DNA of 64,000 bases from Arthrobacter sp. YD4 (GTDB lineage: Bacteria > Actinomycetota > Actinomycetes > Actinomycetales > Micrococcaceae). A program made the position numbers and the translations under genes. Every line of letters starts with the position of its first letter. The stretch's first letter is position 1. Positions 1-10,059 of this stretch are shown in pieces. Below the pieces are notes generated by a model. The model was not told the DNA's origin, did not search any database, and saw nothing but the letters and a program-made list of their open reading frames with translations. Location of the stretch: positions 496,001 to 560,000 of the forward strand of contig NZ_JAUHHD010000003.1 in NCBI RefSeq assembly GCF_030410515.1, in the 5' to 3' direction.

Positions 1-634
1 CGAGCAGCCACTCGCCCTCGGCGGCGCTGCTGATGCTGCGCCAGTAGAACGGCCGCGCCGGCAGCCGGATCACGGACTCGGGCCGGAACCGGGCGAGGGG
101 TTCCACCATGGTTCGGGCCGCGCGGCGGAGGACGGGGGTGCCGTGCATCTCCAGCCACGGGCTGTCCAACACCAGCTGCGCGGCGTTTCCCGGGTGGCGG
201 CTGGCCCACAGCGCCGCGATCAGGCCGCCGGTGGAGTGGCCCATCAGCGTGACCGGGTACCGGCCGCCCGCCCCCATCGACCGGACGATCGCGATGGCCG
301 TCGTGATCTCGGCGTCGTAGTCGGCCAGGTCCGCCACGTAGCCGCCGTGGGTGCCCGGCCGCAGGCTGCGTCCGTGGTTGTGCATGTCCAGGGCGAAAAA
401 GTCGAAACCGTGCCCGGTCCAGAATTCCGCGAGCTCCTCGTTGAAGAAGTAGTCGCTCCAGCCGTGTAGGAACAGTACCGCCCGGCGCGGCCGCCGGCCT
501 GCGCCCAGGGAGGGGACGTGACGGACCAGCGTGGCTTCGCGTTCGACGCCGTCCGGGCCCGCCGCGGTGAAAGTGCACGCGGCGAAATCCTCGCCCAGGA
601 TGTCCTGCTGCCACTGCAGCCCCTCGTCGGCCAC
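1..634 (-). CDS. alpha/beta hydrolase (lysophospholipase-like), 3' end cut by window edge
   Basis: Reading from a GTG at 634, about 211 codons are visible before the left edge cuts the gene. The protein shows an FLHGW segment (oxyanion-hole HG motif) and the nucleophile elbow GHSTGG with Ser near residue 134, which place it in the serine-hydrolase alpha/beta fold (Hydrolase_4, monoacylglycerol lipase or lysophospholipase type). No signal peptide is evident, so it is probably cytoplasmic. The start was chosen because AGGGAGG lies 6-7 nt before the GTG. The acid and His of the triad lie in or beyond the missing part. The substrate cannot be told from sequence. It lies just downstream of the FAD dehydrogenase on the same strand (29 nt gap), so the two may be cotranscribed. 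Confidence 0.85.
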   Translation of the reverse strand, partial: MADEGLQWQQDILGEDFAACTFTAAGPDGVEREATLVRHVPSLGAGRRPRRAVLFLHGWSDYFFNEELAEFWTGHGFDFFALDMHNHGRSLRPGTHGGYVADLADYDAEITTAIAIVRSMGAGGRYPVTLMGHSTGGLIAALWASRHPGNAAQLVLDSPWLEMHGTPVLRRAARTMVEPLARFRPESVIRLPARPFYWRSISSAAEGEWLL

Positions 635-663
635 CGTCCGTCCTCCCTGCGCTGGACGTCTGC

Positions 664-2364
664 CTAGGCCACGGCCGCCGCGGCGGCGCGCCCGGCGGCC
701 CGCCCGGAGAACAGGCACCCGCCCAGGAACGTCCCCTCCAGGGCGCGGTAGCCGTGGATGCCGCCGCCGCCGAAACCTGCCGCCTCGCCGGCGGCGTACA
801 GCCCGTCCACCGGTGCGCCGGACGCGTCCAGCACCCGGGACTGCAGGTCGGTCCGGATCCCGCCCAGGCTCTTGCGGGTCAGGACCGAGAGCCGGACGGC
901 CAGCAGCGGGCCGTGCCGCGGATCGAGCAACGGGTGCGGCGGTGCCACGCGCATGAGCTTGTCCGTGGCGAAGCGGCGGGCGGCGCGGATGGCGGCCAGC
1001 TGCGGGTCCTTGCCCAGGCCGCTGGCAAACTGGCGGTCCCGGGCACGGATGGTGCGCTCCAGTCCATCCGCGTCGATCAGTCCGCCGCCGGCCAGCTCGT
1101 TCATCCGGGCGGCCAGTTCGTGCGGGGTTGCGGCCTGCAGGAAGTCGACCCCGCGGTCCAGGAACCGCTGCAGGGGGTTGTCCGGGGAGGGCCGCCGCCG
1201 GGTGGCCAGCAGGCGCAGGTCCTTGCCGGTGAGGTCAGGGTTTTGTTCCGAGCCGGAGAGGGCGAATTCCTTAAGCGCGATGCTGCGGTTCAGCACGAAC
1301 CAGGAGTGGGCGTGCCCGGTGCCCAGGATGTGCCGGAGCGCGCCCAAGGAGTCGAAACCCGGGAACAGCGGAGCCGGCAGCGTCCGTCCGGTCGCATCGA
1401 GCCAGAGCGCGGACGGCCCGGGCAGGATGCGGATGCCGTGCCGGGGCCAGACGGGAGAGTGGTTGTGGATGCCCTCGGGGTAGTGCCACAGCCGGTCGCC
1501 GTTGACCAGGGTTCCGCCGGCCCGGGACACCGCCCCCAGGAACTCCCCGTCCACGGAGGCCGGCACCCCGGAGAGCATCTCCGCCGGGGCGTTTCCGCCC
1601 GGCCACTGGGCGCGTACGGCCGAGTGGTTGCCGCCGATTCCGCCGCTGGTGACGATCACCGCCGCCGCGGAGGCCTCGAAGCTGCCCGCCTCCTCCCGGG
1701 AGGACTGTTCGCCGCGGGGGGCGGTGCTCGGTGCGAGCACGGCGCCGTGCACCCCGTTGACCCGGCCCGCCGTCGTCGTCAGCCCGGTGGCACGGTGCCG
1801 GAAATGGAAGCTCACCCGCCCGGCGGCCTGGCCCTCCCGGAGCTTGGCCAGGAATGGTGCCACGATCGCGGGGCCGGTACCCCAGGCGACGTGGAAGCGG
1901 GGCACCGTGTTGCCGTGGCCGTCGGGTCCGTAGCCGCCGCGTTCGGCCCACTGCACGAGCGGGAACAGCCCGACGCCGAGGGAGGCCAGCCAGGACCGCT
2001 TCTCACCGGCGGCGAAATCCACGTACGCCTCGGCCCACTGCCGGGCGGAGGCGTCCTCCTCGCGGTCGAACCCGGCGGAGGCGAACCAGTCGGCGAGGGC
2101 CAGCTCGGCGCTGTCCCGGACGCCCAGGCGGCGTTGTTCCGGGGTGTTGACCAGGAAAAGCCCGCCGAAGGACCAGTGGGCCTGGCCGCCCGCGGAGGCC
2201 TCGGGTTCCTGGTCCAGCACCGCCACCCGGCGTCCCGCCGCGTAGGCCTGGGACGCGGCGACCAGCCCGGCCAGGCCGGCGCCCACCACCAGCACGTCCG
2301 CCTCAATCCGGGCGGGGGAGGGGGAGCCCGGGGAGCGGGCGGGGACTGCTTCATCGCGGGTCAT
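664..2364 (-). CDS. FAD-binding dehydrogenase (fumarate reductase / 3-ketosteroid dehydrogenase-like)
   Basis: This 566-residue flavoprotein begins with a Rossmann dinucleotide motif (VVGAGLAGLVAAS, residues about 26-38). It ends with the typical FAD-closing segment LYAAGEAAGFGGGG near residue 530. This arrangement fits the FAD_binding_2 family, whose members oxidise or reduce steroid, succinate/fumarate or related substrates; this subgroup is usually annotated only as FAD-binding dehydrogenase. No signal peptide or heme motif is present. The ATG at 2364 has no Shine-Dalgarno but has TAGCAT six bases upstream, so the transcript is probably leaderless. A partial alpha/beta hydrolase follows on the same strand. 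The exact substrate is unknown. Confidence 0.88.
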   Translation of the reverse strand: MTRDEAVPARSPGSPSPARIEADVLVVGAGLAGLVAASQAYAAGRRVAVLDQEPEASAGGQAHWSFGGLFLVNTPEQRRLGVRDSAELALADWFASAGFDREEDASARQWAEAYVDFAAGEKRSWLASLGVGLFPLVQWAERGGYGPDGHGNTVPRFHVAWGTGPAIVAPFLAKLREGQAAGRVSFHFRHRATGLTTTAGRVNGVHGAVLAPSTAPRGEQSSREEAGSFEASAAAVIVTSGGIGGNHSAVRAQWPGGNAPAEMLSGVPASVDGEFLGAVSRAGGTLVNGDRLWHYPEGIHNHSPVWPRHGIRILPGPSALWLDATGRTLPAPLFPGFDSLGALRHILGTGHAHSWFVLNRSIALKEFALSGSEQNPDLTGKDLRLLATRRRPSPDNPLQRFLDRGVDFLQAATPHELAARMNELAGGGLIDADGLERTIRARDRQFASGLGKDPQLAAIRAARRFATDKLMRVAPPHPLLDPRHGPLLAVRLSVLTRKSLGGIRTDLQSRVLDASGAPVDGLYAAGEAAGFGGGGIHGYRALEGTFLGGCLFSGRAAGRAAAAAVA

Positions 2365-2370
2365 GGCATC

Positions 2371-2376
2371 ATGCTA
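2371..2376 (-). promoter_or_regulatory. -10 element of the FAD dehydrogenase gene (leaderless)
   Basis: TAGCAT read on the - strand ends 6 nt before the ATG at 2364, which would place transcription initiation on or next to the start codon. No convincing -35 was assigned. Confidence 0.5.
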
Positions 2377-2443
2377 GCGCCCGGCCCGGGACACCTGCCC
2401 GCGCCGGTTGGATTTGTCGCGCCGGACCCGGAAAACTAGGACC

Positions 2444-3517
<1,074 letters not shown>

Positions 3518-3576
3518 GCGAAGGGCCCCCGCGGGACACGCAACGCCCTCCCAGGCAGCAGCACCCACAGATGCGA

Positions 3577-3609
3577 AAACCCCCGGCAGCGAGGCTGCCG
3601 GGGGTTTTT
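3577..3609. terminator. bidirectional Rho-independent terminator
   Basis: A GC-rich stem (CCCCCGGCAGC / GCTGCCGGGGG) with loop GAG is flanked by AAAA on the left and TTTTT on the right, so it can end both pyrD (+) and the DUF3043 gene (-). Confidence 0.92.
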
Positions 3610-3627
3610 AGTGGGCTGGTGGTGGGG

Positions 3628-4221
3628 TCAGGCCGGGTACTCGCCGCGGCCGACCTGGGGCTTGGGCATGCGCAGGCGGCGGAACTGCAGCGAACGCATC
3701 GAGCCGTACCAGACCGTGCCGCGTTCGACGTCGCCGAACTTCTCCGTGAGGCGCTTCTTCAGCTTCCGGGACAGGAAGAAGACATCGACGAAGACGGCCA
3801 GGAACATCACCCAGAAGGCGCCCAGGACGTAGATCATCTGCTCGCTGCTGGCGGGCACCAGCAGGGAGATGACCACGAAGACCAGCGCACCGAACATCAG
3901 GTATTCACCCAGGCTGTAGCGGGCGTCCACGTAGTCACGGGCGAAGCGCTTCTGCGGACCCTTGTCCCGGAGCGGGAGGAACTTCTCGTCGCCGGTGTCC
4001 ATGGCCTGGCGCATCTTCAGCCGCTGCTCGGCCACCGCGGTGCGCTCCGCGGCGCGCGAGGCCTTGCGGTCCTGCGGCACCAGGGGCCGCTTGCGGGCCG
4101 CTTCCTGGGCGCTGCGCTTCGGGGTGGGCGCGCCCTTGCCGGCGGTGGGGGTACGAGCCGCGGCCACCTGCTGGTCAACTACATCCTGCGCCGAGGGCGC
4201 TTCCTTTTTCCGTCCAAACAC
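3628..4221 (-). CDS. DUF3043 domain membrane protein
   Basis: The 197-residue protein has a long basic, Ala/Lys/Arg-rich cytoplasmic N-terminus (about residues 1-105). Two membrane segments follow (about 110-130, LMFGALVFVVISLLV, and 135-155, VLGAFWVMFLAVFVDVFFL), then a basic tail ending near RMPKPQVGRGEYPA. This is the architecture of the actinobacterial DUF3043 family, whose function is not established. The GTG start at 4221 lacks a Shine-Dalgarno but has TAGTCT six bases upstream. It is divergent from the dipeptidase gene and convergent with pyrD. Confidence 0.9.
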   Translation of the reverse strand: MFGRKKEAPSAQDVVDQQVAAARTPTAGKGAPTPKRSAQEAARKRPLVPQDRKASRAAERTAVAEQRLKMRQAMDTGDEKFLPLRDKGPQKRFARDYVDARYSLGEYLMFGALVFVVISLLVPASSEQMIYVLGAFWVMFLAVFVDVFFLSRKLKKRLTEKFGDVERGTVWYGSMRSLQFRRLRMPKPQVGRGEYPA

Positions 4222-4227
4222 CCCTAC

Positions 4228-4233
4228 AGACTA
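4228..4233 (-). promoter_or_regulatory. -10 element of the DUF3043 gene (leaderless)
   Basis: TAGTCT on the - strand is separated by 6 nt (GTAGGG) from the GTG start at 4221. Confidence 0.5.
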
Positions 4234-4360
4234 CCCTGCAGGGGTGCCGCTCCCGCCCCGATGACGCGGCGGCGGACGCGGGCGCCGGAGCGCGTGCCGG
4301 CGCCCGCGCCGTGCCTCCGGCGGGGCCTGTGGTGCTGTTTGAGGTGATCGGGGACACGGG

Positions 4361-4366
4361 TAGTGT
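4361..4366 (+). promoter_or_regulatory. -10 element of the dipeptidase gene (leaderless)
   Basis: TAGTGT lies 7 nt before the ATG at 4374; no Shine-Dalgarno is present between them. Confidence 0.5.
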
Positions 4367-4373
4367 TTTGGCC

Positions 4374-5807
4374 ATGACTTCATCACCCGCGGGCACCCCG
4401 CAGCATTCAACAGGCGGCACCACCCAGACCGTCGATACCGCAGCCTTCCGCCAGGCCGTCACCGAGGCCTTTGACGCCACGGTCGAGCAGCTCAAGGCAC
4501 TCGTCGCGATCCCCGGCATCGCCTGGCCCAGCTTCGATACCGCTCCCTTGAATGCCAGCGCCGACGCGGTGGCCGAGCTGGTCCGCGGCAGCGGTTTCGA
4601 TGATGTCCGGATCCTGCGCTGCGACAAGGAGGACGGCACCCCGGGCGGACCCGCCGTCGTCGCACGCCGTCCCGCCGCGGCCGGCAAGCCAACCATCCTG
4701 CTCTATGCCCACCACGACGTCCAGCCCACCGGCGACCTCTCGCTCTGGGAGACCGAACCGTTCACCGCCGTCGAGCGGGACGGAAGGCTCTACGGCCGCG
4801 GCGCCGCGGACGACAAGGCCGGCATCCTGGCGCACGTCGCCGCCTACTCCGCGGTCAGCCGGGTGCTGGGGGAGGAGTTGGGCCTCGGCGTCACGTTCTT
4901 CTTTGAGGGCGAGGAGGAGGCCGGTTCGCCGACCTTCCGCGCATTCCTCGAAACCCACCAGGAACTGCTGCGCTCCGACGTGATCGTCGTGGCCGACTCC
5001 TCTAACTGGAAGGTCGGCATCCCCGCCCTGACCACCAGCCTCCGCGGCCTCGTGGACGGCACCATCGAGGTCAAGGTCCTGGACCACGCGGTGCACTCGG
5101 GAATGTTCGGCGGCCCCGTGCTCGACGCCCCCACCCTGCTCTCCCGCCTGATCGCCACCCTGCACGACGACGACGGCAGCGTCGCCATCGAGGGGCTGGT
5201 GGGCCGGGACGACGCCGCCGTGGACCTGACCGAGGAGGAATACCGCAAGGACGCGTCCGTGCTCGACGGCGTCAAGCTCGCCGGTACCGGCAGCATCGCC
5301 TCGCGCATGTGGACGAAGCCCGCGCTGTCCATCATCGGCATCGACGCCCCCGCCGTGAACGTCGCCTCCAACACCCTGCTGCCGCGTGCCAAGGCCAAGT
5401 TCAGCCTCCGCCTGGCCCCGGGCCAGAACCCGGACGAGGCCATGGACGCGGTCCGCCGCCACGTGGAGGCCAACGCCCCGTTCGGCGCCCAGGTGGTCTT
5501 CACCCCGGGGGAGACCGGCAGCGCCTTCATGACCGACACCTCTTCCCCGGCGGCCCGGCTGGCGATGTGGGCCCTCGGCGAGGCCTGGGGCGTGCCGGCC
5601 GTCGAGACCGGCATCGGCGGCTCCATCCCGTTCATCGCGGACCTCACCGAGCTGTATCCGGACGTCCAGATCCTGGTTACCGGCGTCGAGGACCCGGACT
5701 CCCGCGCCCACAGCGCCAACGAGTCCCTGCACCTGGAGGACTTCCGGAACGCGATCATCGCCGAGGCGCTGCTCCTGGCCCGGCTGAACGCCGAGGGACT
5801 GGCCTGA
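4374..5807 (+). CDS. M20/M25/M40 family metallopeptidase (dipeptidase)
   Basis: This is a 477-residue di-zinc peptidase of the M20 family. The metal-ligand segments are visible in order: YAHHDVQPTGD, GRGAADDKAGI (bridging Asp and base region), FFEGEEEAGS and a late His in RAHSANESLHLEDF. A dimerisation domain sits between residues about 200 and 330. Enzymes of this subgroup cleave dipeptides or acyl amino acids in the cytoplasm; the actual substrate is not evident. The start at 4374 was chosen over an upstream in-frame codon because it lies 7 nt from a TAGTGT -10 element and gives the usual length. Confidence 0.92.
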   Translation: MTSSPAGTPQHSTGGTTQTVDTAAFRQAVTEAFDATVEQLKALVAIPGIAWPSFDTAPLNASADAVAELVRGSGFDDVRILRCDKEDGTPGGPAVVARRPAAAGKPTILLYAHHDVQPTGDLSLWETEPFTAVERDGRLYGRGAADDKAGILAHVAAYSAVSRVLGEELGLGVTFFFEGEEEAGSPTFRAFLETHQELLRSDVIVVADSSNWKVGIPALTTSLRGLVDGTIEVKVLDHAVHSGMFGGPVLDAPTLLSRLIATLHDDDGSVAIEGLVGRDDAAVDLTEEEYRKDASVLDGVKLAGTGSIASRMWTKPALSIIGIDAPAVNVASNTLLPRAKAKFSLRLAPGQNPDEAMDAVRRHVEANAPFGAQVVFTPGETGSAFMTDTSSPAARLAMWALGEAWGVPAVETGIGGSIPFIADLTELYPDVQILVTGVEDPDSRAHSANESLHLEDFRNAIIAEALLLARLNAEGLA

Positions 5808-5966
5808 TACCGGGCTTCCGGGGAACATCCGGCGGACGCGGACGGTTATCCCAGGAGTTAGAGCTACAGCACTGATCGACGTAGCATGTAGCTATAGCCC
5901 ATATCGTTAAAGCAGGGGCCGGCGCCGCCGGGCGGCGCCGCTCCGACCGTCGTCAGAAGGTAGGCC

Positions 5967-6356
5967 ATGAGCACTACAACCAATGAAACCAGCACCGACA
6001 CCGCAGTCCAGGAGAGCCAGGAACTGGCCAGCCACGAGGTGCAGCTGACCGACGTCGCTGCCGGCAAGGTCCGCAGCCTGCTGGAACAGGAAGGCCGCAC
6101 CGACCTGCGCCTCCGCGTCGCCGTGCAGCCGGGCGGCTGCTCCGGCCTGATCTACCAGCTCTACTTCGACGAGCGCCTCCTCGAGGGCGACGCCGTCCGC
6201 GACTACGACGGCGTCGAGGTCGTCGTGGACAAGATGAGCGTGCCCTACCTCAGCGGTGCGAGCATCGACTTTGAGGACACCATCTCGAAGCAGGGCTTCA
6301 CGATCGATAACCCCAACGCCGGCGGCTCCTGCGCCTGCGGAGACTCCTTCCACTAA
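5967..6356 (+). CDS. erpA: A-type iron-sulfur carrier/insertion protein (HesB/IscA family)
   Basis: The 129-residue protein has a low-complexity Thr/Ser/Glu N-terminus of about 22 residues followed by one HesB domain. The three cluster-binding cysteines are present: C58 in QPGGCSG and C122/C124 in GSCACGDSF. A-type carriers deliver [4Fe-4S] or [2Fe-2S] clusters to apoproteins. It lies upstream of the cytochrome oxidase operon, which has its own terminator and leader, so linkage is positional only. AGAAGG six bases upstream of the ATG supports the start. ErpA is the usual name for the single actinobacterial member, but IscA or SufA naming is equally possible. Confidence 0.93.
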   Translation: MSTTTNETSTDTAVQESQELASHEVQLTDVAAGKVRSLLEQEGRTDLRLRVAVQPGGCSGLIYQLYFDERLLEGDAVRDYDGVEVVVDKMSVPYLSGASIDFEDTISKQGFTIDNPNAGGSCACGDSFH

Positions 6357-6360
6357 GGTC

Positions 6361-6387
6361 AATGGCCGGGCTTTCAGCCCGGCCATT
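6361..6387 (+). terminator. terminator hairpin after erpA
   Basis: A 12-bp inverted repeat (AATGGCCGGGCT / AGCCCGGCCATT) with a three-base loop lies 5 nt after the stop codon. The U-tract is weak (ATTGTT). Confidence 0.8.
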
Positions 6388-6561
6388 GTTCCGTCCGGGG
6401 ACCCTAACGCGGAAACCCCGAAAAAGGTGCCGGACCACGGCGCGGACATGTGGGCGAAAACTCCCAGGGAGCGGTAAGCTCTACACCGAGTAGTAAAACT
6501 TTTAGTGTGCCCGGATCGTTGTATGCGGCCGGGCGACAGCAACAAGTAGGAAGGGCCGTCT

Positions 6562-7434
6562 GTGAGTTCGCAGAACCGAACCGGCAGCCGACGCAAACAG
6601 ATCACTTCGATCACTGGCTTGGCACTAGCCGGCGCGTTGGCTTTGACTGGATGTTCACCAGAGGTACAGAAAGGGTGGCTGCCGACCGAGCGCGGCACCA
6701 CCAACCACACTGACCGCATCATGGACCTCTGGGTCAACTCATGGATTGCAGCCCTGGTCGTTGGCATCATCACCTGGGGCCTGATGATCTGGTGCATCGT
6801 CGCCTACCGGCGCCGCAAGGGCACCGTCGGGTTCCCCCGCCAGAACAGCTTCAACCTCCCGCTCGAGGTCTTCTACCTGACGATCCCGCTCTTCATGGTC
6901 CTGGTGTTCTTCTACTTCACCGACAGCGACCAGAAGGCAATCGACGACCGCAGCCAGCCTGCCGACGTCGTCGTCGACGTCCGCGGCAAGCAGTGGGCCT
7001 GGGACTTCAACTACAAGAAGGGTGACGTCGTCACCGAGGACGTCCACGAGGCCGGCGTCCAGGCGCACCTGACCGGCAACGACGTCGACAAGGAAAAGCT
7101 GCCGACGCTGTACCTGCCCGTCAACAAGTCCGTGGACCTGGAGCTGAACTCCCGCGACGTCATCCACTCCTTCTGGGTTCCCGCCTTCCTGCAGAAGCGC
7201 GACATGATCCCCGGCAAGACCAACTACATCCGGTTCACTCCCACCAAAGAGGGAACCTACGACGGCAAGTGTGCCGAACTCTGTGGTGAGTACCACTCCG
7301 AAATGCTGTTCCGCGTGAAGGTCGTCTCCGAGTCGGAGTTCGCCGCCCACATGAACCAGCTCCGCCAGGACGGCAACACCGGCCTGCTCGGCGAAGAGTA
7401 CGACCGCAACCCGGCCCCGACCGAGAACAAGTAA
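6562..7434 (+). CDS. ctaC: cytochrome c oxidase subunit II, lipoprotein
   Basis: Subunit II carries the CuA electron-entry site of the aa3 oxidase. The 290-residue protein has a lipoprotein signal with lipobox LTGC (C31) and two membrane helices (about 59-82 and 101-119). The extracellular cupredoxin domain contains the CuA ligands H202, C237, C241, H245 and M248 (segment CAELCGEYHSEM). The GTG start is supported by GGAAGG 7 nt upstream. It is followed 12 nt later by ctaD. The 205-base region upstream holds the erpA terminator and an AT-richer stretch near 6490-6515 likely to contain its promoter, which I could not assign confidently. Confidence 0.97.
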   Translation: MSSQNRTGSRRKQITSITGLALAGALALTGCSPEVQKGWLPTERGTTNHTDRIMDLWVNSWIAALVVGIITWGLMIWCIVAYRRRKGTVGFPRQNSFNLPLEVFYLTIPLFMVLVFFYFTDSDQKAIDDRSQPADVVVDVRGKQWAWDFNYKKGDVVTEDVHEAGVQAHLTGNDVDKEKLPTLYLPVNKSVDLELNSRDVIHSFWVPAFLQKRDMIPGKTNYIRFTPTKEGTYDGKCAELCGEYHSEMLFRVKVVSESEFAAHMNQLRQDGNTGLLGEEYDRNPAPTENK

Positions 7435-7446
7435 GGGGAGCGCGAA

Positions 7447-9165
7447 GTGGCAACAACCTACTCTCAGCCCTCCGGGATCCTTGAGGCTCCCGTAGTACCC
7501 AAATCCAAGGGGCGCATCGTCGTCAACTGGATCACCTCCACGGACCACAAGACCATCGGGTACATGTACCTGATCGCGTCCTTCGTGTTCTTCTGCTTCG
7601 GCGGCGTCATGGCGCTGCTCATCCGCGCCGAACTGTTCGAACCCGGTATGCAGATCCTGCAGACCAAGGAACAGTACAACCAGCTCTTCACCATGCACGG
7701 CACGGTGATGCTCCTGATGTTCGCGACCCCGCTGTTCGCCGGCTTCGCCAACGTCATCATGCCGCTGCAGATCGGTGCCCCCGACGTCGCCTTCCCGCGA
7801 CTGAACGCGCTGGCCTTCTGGTTCTTCCTCTTCGGTTCCACGATCGCGGTCTCCGGCTTCATCACCCCGCAGGGTGCCGCCTCCTTCGGCTGGTTCGCCT
7901 ACGCGCCGCTGTCCAACACCACCTTTAGCCCCGGCGTCGGCGGTGACCTCTGGGTCTTCGGCCTGGCCCTCTCCGGCTTCGGTACCATCCTGGGTGCGGT
8001 CAACTTCATCACCACGATCATCTGCATGCGCGCCCCGGGCATGACCATGTGGCGTATGCCGATCTTTACCTGGAACACCCTGGTCACCGCCATCCTGGTG
8101 CTCATGGCCTTCCCGCCGCTGGCCGCGGCCCTCTTCGCCCTCGGCGCCGACCGCCGCTTCGGTGCGCACATCTTCGACCCGGAGAACGGCGGCGCCGTCC
8201 TCTGGCAGCACCTGTTCTGGTTCTTCGGCCACCCCGAGGTCTACATCATCGCCCTGCCGTTCTTCGGCATCGTCTCGGAGATCTTCCCGGTCTTCAGCCG
8301 CAAGCCGATCTTCGGCTACAAGGGCCTGGTCTACGCCACCATCTCCATCGCCGCACTGTCCGTCACCGTGTGGGCCCACCACATGTACGTCACCGGCTCG
8401 GTCCTGCTGCCGTTCTTCTCCTTCATGACGATGCTGATCGCGGTTCCCACCGGCGTGAAGTTCTTCAACTGGATCGGCACCATGTGGCGGGGTTCCATCA
8501 CCTTCGAAACCCCCATGCTGTGGAGCATCGGCTTCCTGGCCACCTTCCTCTTCGGCGGCCTGACCGGCATCATCCTGGCCTCCCCGCCGCTGGACTTCCA
8601 CGTCTCCGATACGTACTTCGTCGTGGCGCACTTCCACTACGTGGTGTTCGGTACCGTCGTGTTCGCCATGTTCGCCGGCTTCTACTTCTGGTGGCCGAAG
8701 TGGACGGGCAAGATGCTCAACGAGCGCCTCGGCAAGATCCACTTCTGGATGCTGTTCCTCGGCTTCCACGGCACCTTCCTCATCCAGCACTGGCTCGGCG
8801 TCATGGGCATGCCGCGCCGCTACGCCGACTACATGCCGGAAGACGGCTTCACCTGGATGAACCAGTTCTCCACGTACTCCTCCTTCCTGCTGGGCGCCTC
8901 GCTGATCCCGTTCTTCTGGAACGTCTACATCACCTGGCGGAGCAACGAGAAGGTCATGGTCGACGATCCGTGGGGCTTCGGTGCCTCGCTGGAATGGGCA
9001 ACCTCCTGCCCGCCGCCGCGCCACAACTTCACCTCGCTGCCCCGGATCCGGTCCGAGCGTCCCGCCCTGGACCTGCACCACCCGGAGCTCGCCCAGAGCT
9101 ACACCATCGACTCCCCGGCGCCGGCTGCTGCGACGCTCGGTAACGCCGACCAGAAGGACGCCTAA
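7447..9165 (+). CDS. ctaD: cytochrome c oxidase subunit I
   Basis: This is the catalytic heme-copper subunit of the aa3 oxidase, with 572 residues and about twelve membrane helices. Visible ligands are H84 (low-spin heme a; FTMHGTV), the CuB His-Tyr pair H262/Y266 (GHPEVY), H311/H312 (AHHMY), and H395/H397 (VAHFHYV). Proton-channel residues such as E264 within HPEVY are kept. GTG start with GGGGAGCGC a few bases upstream. The gene sits between ctaC and ctaF with gaps of 12 and 2 nt, so the three are one operon. The supercomplex partner genes qcrCAB and ctaE lie 1.4-5.7 kb downstream on the other strand. Confidence 0.98.
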   Translation: MATTYSQPSGILEAPVVPKSKGRIVVNWITSTDHKTIGYMYLIASFVFFCFGGVMALLIRAELFEPGMQILQTKEQYNQLFTMHGTVMLLMFATPLFAGFANVIMPLQIGAPDVAFPRLNALAFWFFLFGSTIAVSGFITPQGAASFGWFAYAPLSNTTFSPGVGGDLWVFGLALSGFGTILGAVNFITTIICMRAPGMTMWRMPIFTWNTLVTAILVLMAFPPLAAALFALGADRRFGAHIFDPENGGAVLWQHLFWFFGHPEVYIIALPFFGIVSEIFPVFSRKPIFGYKGLVYATISIAALSVTVWAHHMYVTGSVLLPFFSFMTMLIAVPTGVKFFNWIGTMWRGSITFETPMLWSIGFLATFLFGGLTGIILASPPLDFHVSDTYFVVAHFHYVVFGTVVFAMFAGFYFWWPKWTGKMLNERLGKIHFWMLFLGFHGTFLIQHWLGVMGMPRRYADYMPEDGFTWMNQFSTYSSFLLGASLIPFFWNVYITWRSNEKVMVDDPWGFGASLEWATSCPPPRHNFTSLPRIRSERPALDLHHPELAQSYTIDSPAPAAATLGNADQKDA

Positions 9166-9167
9166 CT

Positions 9168-9569
9168 GTGAAAATCGAATCTAGAATTTTTGGACTCGGT
9201 GTGTTCTTCTTCATCCCGGTCGCGATCGTCTACGGCTTCATGACGAACTGGAGCGAGTGGGTCGGCATCCTGGGCATCCTGCTGGTCGCCGGCCTGGCCG
9301 GCATGATCGGCGCCTACCTGGGCTTCACCGGCAAGCGCGTCGGCCTGCGTCCCGAGGACCGCAGCGACGCCGAGATCCACGAGGGTTCCGGCGAGCAGGG
9401 CCACTTCAGCCCTTGGAGCTGGTGGCCGCTGGTCCTGGGCCTCGCCTGCGCAGGTGGCTTCCTGGGCATCGCAGTCGGCTTCTGGATCACCTTCATCGCC
9501 GGTGGCCTGGCCATCGTGGCGCTGATCGGCTGGGTCTACGAGTACAGCCGCGGAGACCACGCCCACTAG
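9168..9569 (+). CDS. ctaF: cytochrome c oxidase subunit IV (actinobacterial type)
   Basis: A 133-residue membrane protein begins 2 nt after ctaD. Four hydrophobic segments are seen (residues about 4-24, 28-50, 81-100, 103-121), with a charged loop near residues 55-75 (VGLRPEDRSDAEIHEG). It matches the actinobacterial cytochrome c oxidase subunit 4 family (CtaF), a small structural subunit of the bc1-aa3 supercomplex. GTG start, translationally linked to ctaD. Confidence 0.94.
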   Translation: MKIESRIFGLGVFFFIPVAIVYGFMTNWSEWVGILGILLVAGLAGMIGAYLGFTGKRVGLRPEDRSDAEIHEGSGEQGHFSPWSWWPLVLGLACAGGFLGIAVGFWITFIAGGLAIVALIGWVYEYSRGDHAH

Positions 9570-9599
9570 GCACCGCACGGGCTTTCGCCCGGCACCGCT

Positions 9600-9645
9600 A
9601 ACGACGACGGGGACCCCACCATCCGGTGGGGTCCCCGTCGTTTTT
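9600..9645. terminator. bidirectional Rho-independent terminator
   Basis: A long stem (ACGACGGGGACCCCACC / GGTGGGGTCCCCGTCGT) with a four-base loop is followed by TTTTTG on the + strand, ending ctaCDF. The same hairpin lies directly after the HPr gene on the - strand. Confidence 0.93.
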
Positions 9646-9650
9646 GTTTG

Positions 9651-9935
9651 TTACTGCTCCGCCAGCAGGGTGCCAAGGTCGCTGAGGGCGGCCTCCGCGT
9701 CCTCGGCGCTGCGGCCTTCCGGAATCCTGGCGGCGTCGATGGCCAGCTCCACCTCGCAGCCGCGTTCGAAGTCCTCCGTCATGACTTCGAGCAGGGACCG
9801 GGCGTCCACGCCGCGCTGGCCGGGCCGGGCGATTGTGACGGGCAGGCCGGTGGCGGTGACGGCGCGGACAAACTCTGCCGCCGGCCGGGCGTGCAATCCG
9901 ATTTCGGCGTGGATGACGGCCTTGTGTACGGGCAA
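9651..9935 (-). CDS. ptsH: HPr family phosphocarrier protein
   Basis: The 94-residue protein is the general phosphocarrier of the sugar phosphotransferase system, moving phosphate from enzyme I to sugar-specific EIIA domains. The phosphorylatable histidine is H15 in IGLHARPA, and a serine (S47, ARSLLEVM) sits next to the regulatory Ser46 position of other HPr proteins. Its start is a TTG with AGGAG six bases upstream. It is divergent from a DasR-like regulator, and a dre-like palindrome lies in the shared 149-bp intergenic region, which suggests N-acetylglucosamine-linked control. Confidence 0.93.
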   Translation of the reverse strand: MPVHKAVIHAEIGLHARPAAEFVRAVTATGLPVTIARPGQRGVDARSLLEVMTEDFERGCEVELAIDAARIPEGRSAEDAEAALSDLGTLLAEQ

Positions 9936-10018
9936 GGGAGGCTCCTGATGGGGTCAAGCGAAAGATGCAGCCTCCAGCGTAGCCGGGGGAGCGGAGAGCC
10001 GGGAAACCGCGAGCCCGG

Positions 10019-10034
10019 ATTGGTCTAGACCTGT
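10019..10034. promoter_or_regulatory. dre-like operator (DasR/NagR-type binding site)
   Basis: The 16-mer ATTGGTCTAGACCTGT contains the perfect 10-bp palindrome GGTCTAGACC (10022-10031) and matches the Streptomyces DasR responsive element ACTGGTCTAGACCACT closely. It lies between the divergent HPr and GntR genes and covers the expected -35 region of the regulator's promoter, so autoregulation by the adjacent DasR-like protein is likely. Binding itself is inferred. Confidence 0.8.
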
Positions 10035-10047
10035 GGCGCGGGTGCCC

Positions 10048-10053
10048 TACGCT
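10048..10053 (+). promoter_or_regulatory. -10 element upstream of the DasR-like regulator
   Basis: TACGCT is preceded at 16 nt by TAGACC (10026-10031), a possible -35 inside the dre-like palindrome. It is followed 6 nt later by the ATG of a short leader ORF at 10060. Confidence 0.5.
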
Positions 10054-10059
10054 TAATTC

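Noticed and set aside
6739..9081. 780-codon - strand frame across ctaC/ctaD
   Set aside because: The composition is that of an antisense shadow (Asp/Glu/Gly/His-rich) and it overlaps two certain genes.
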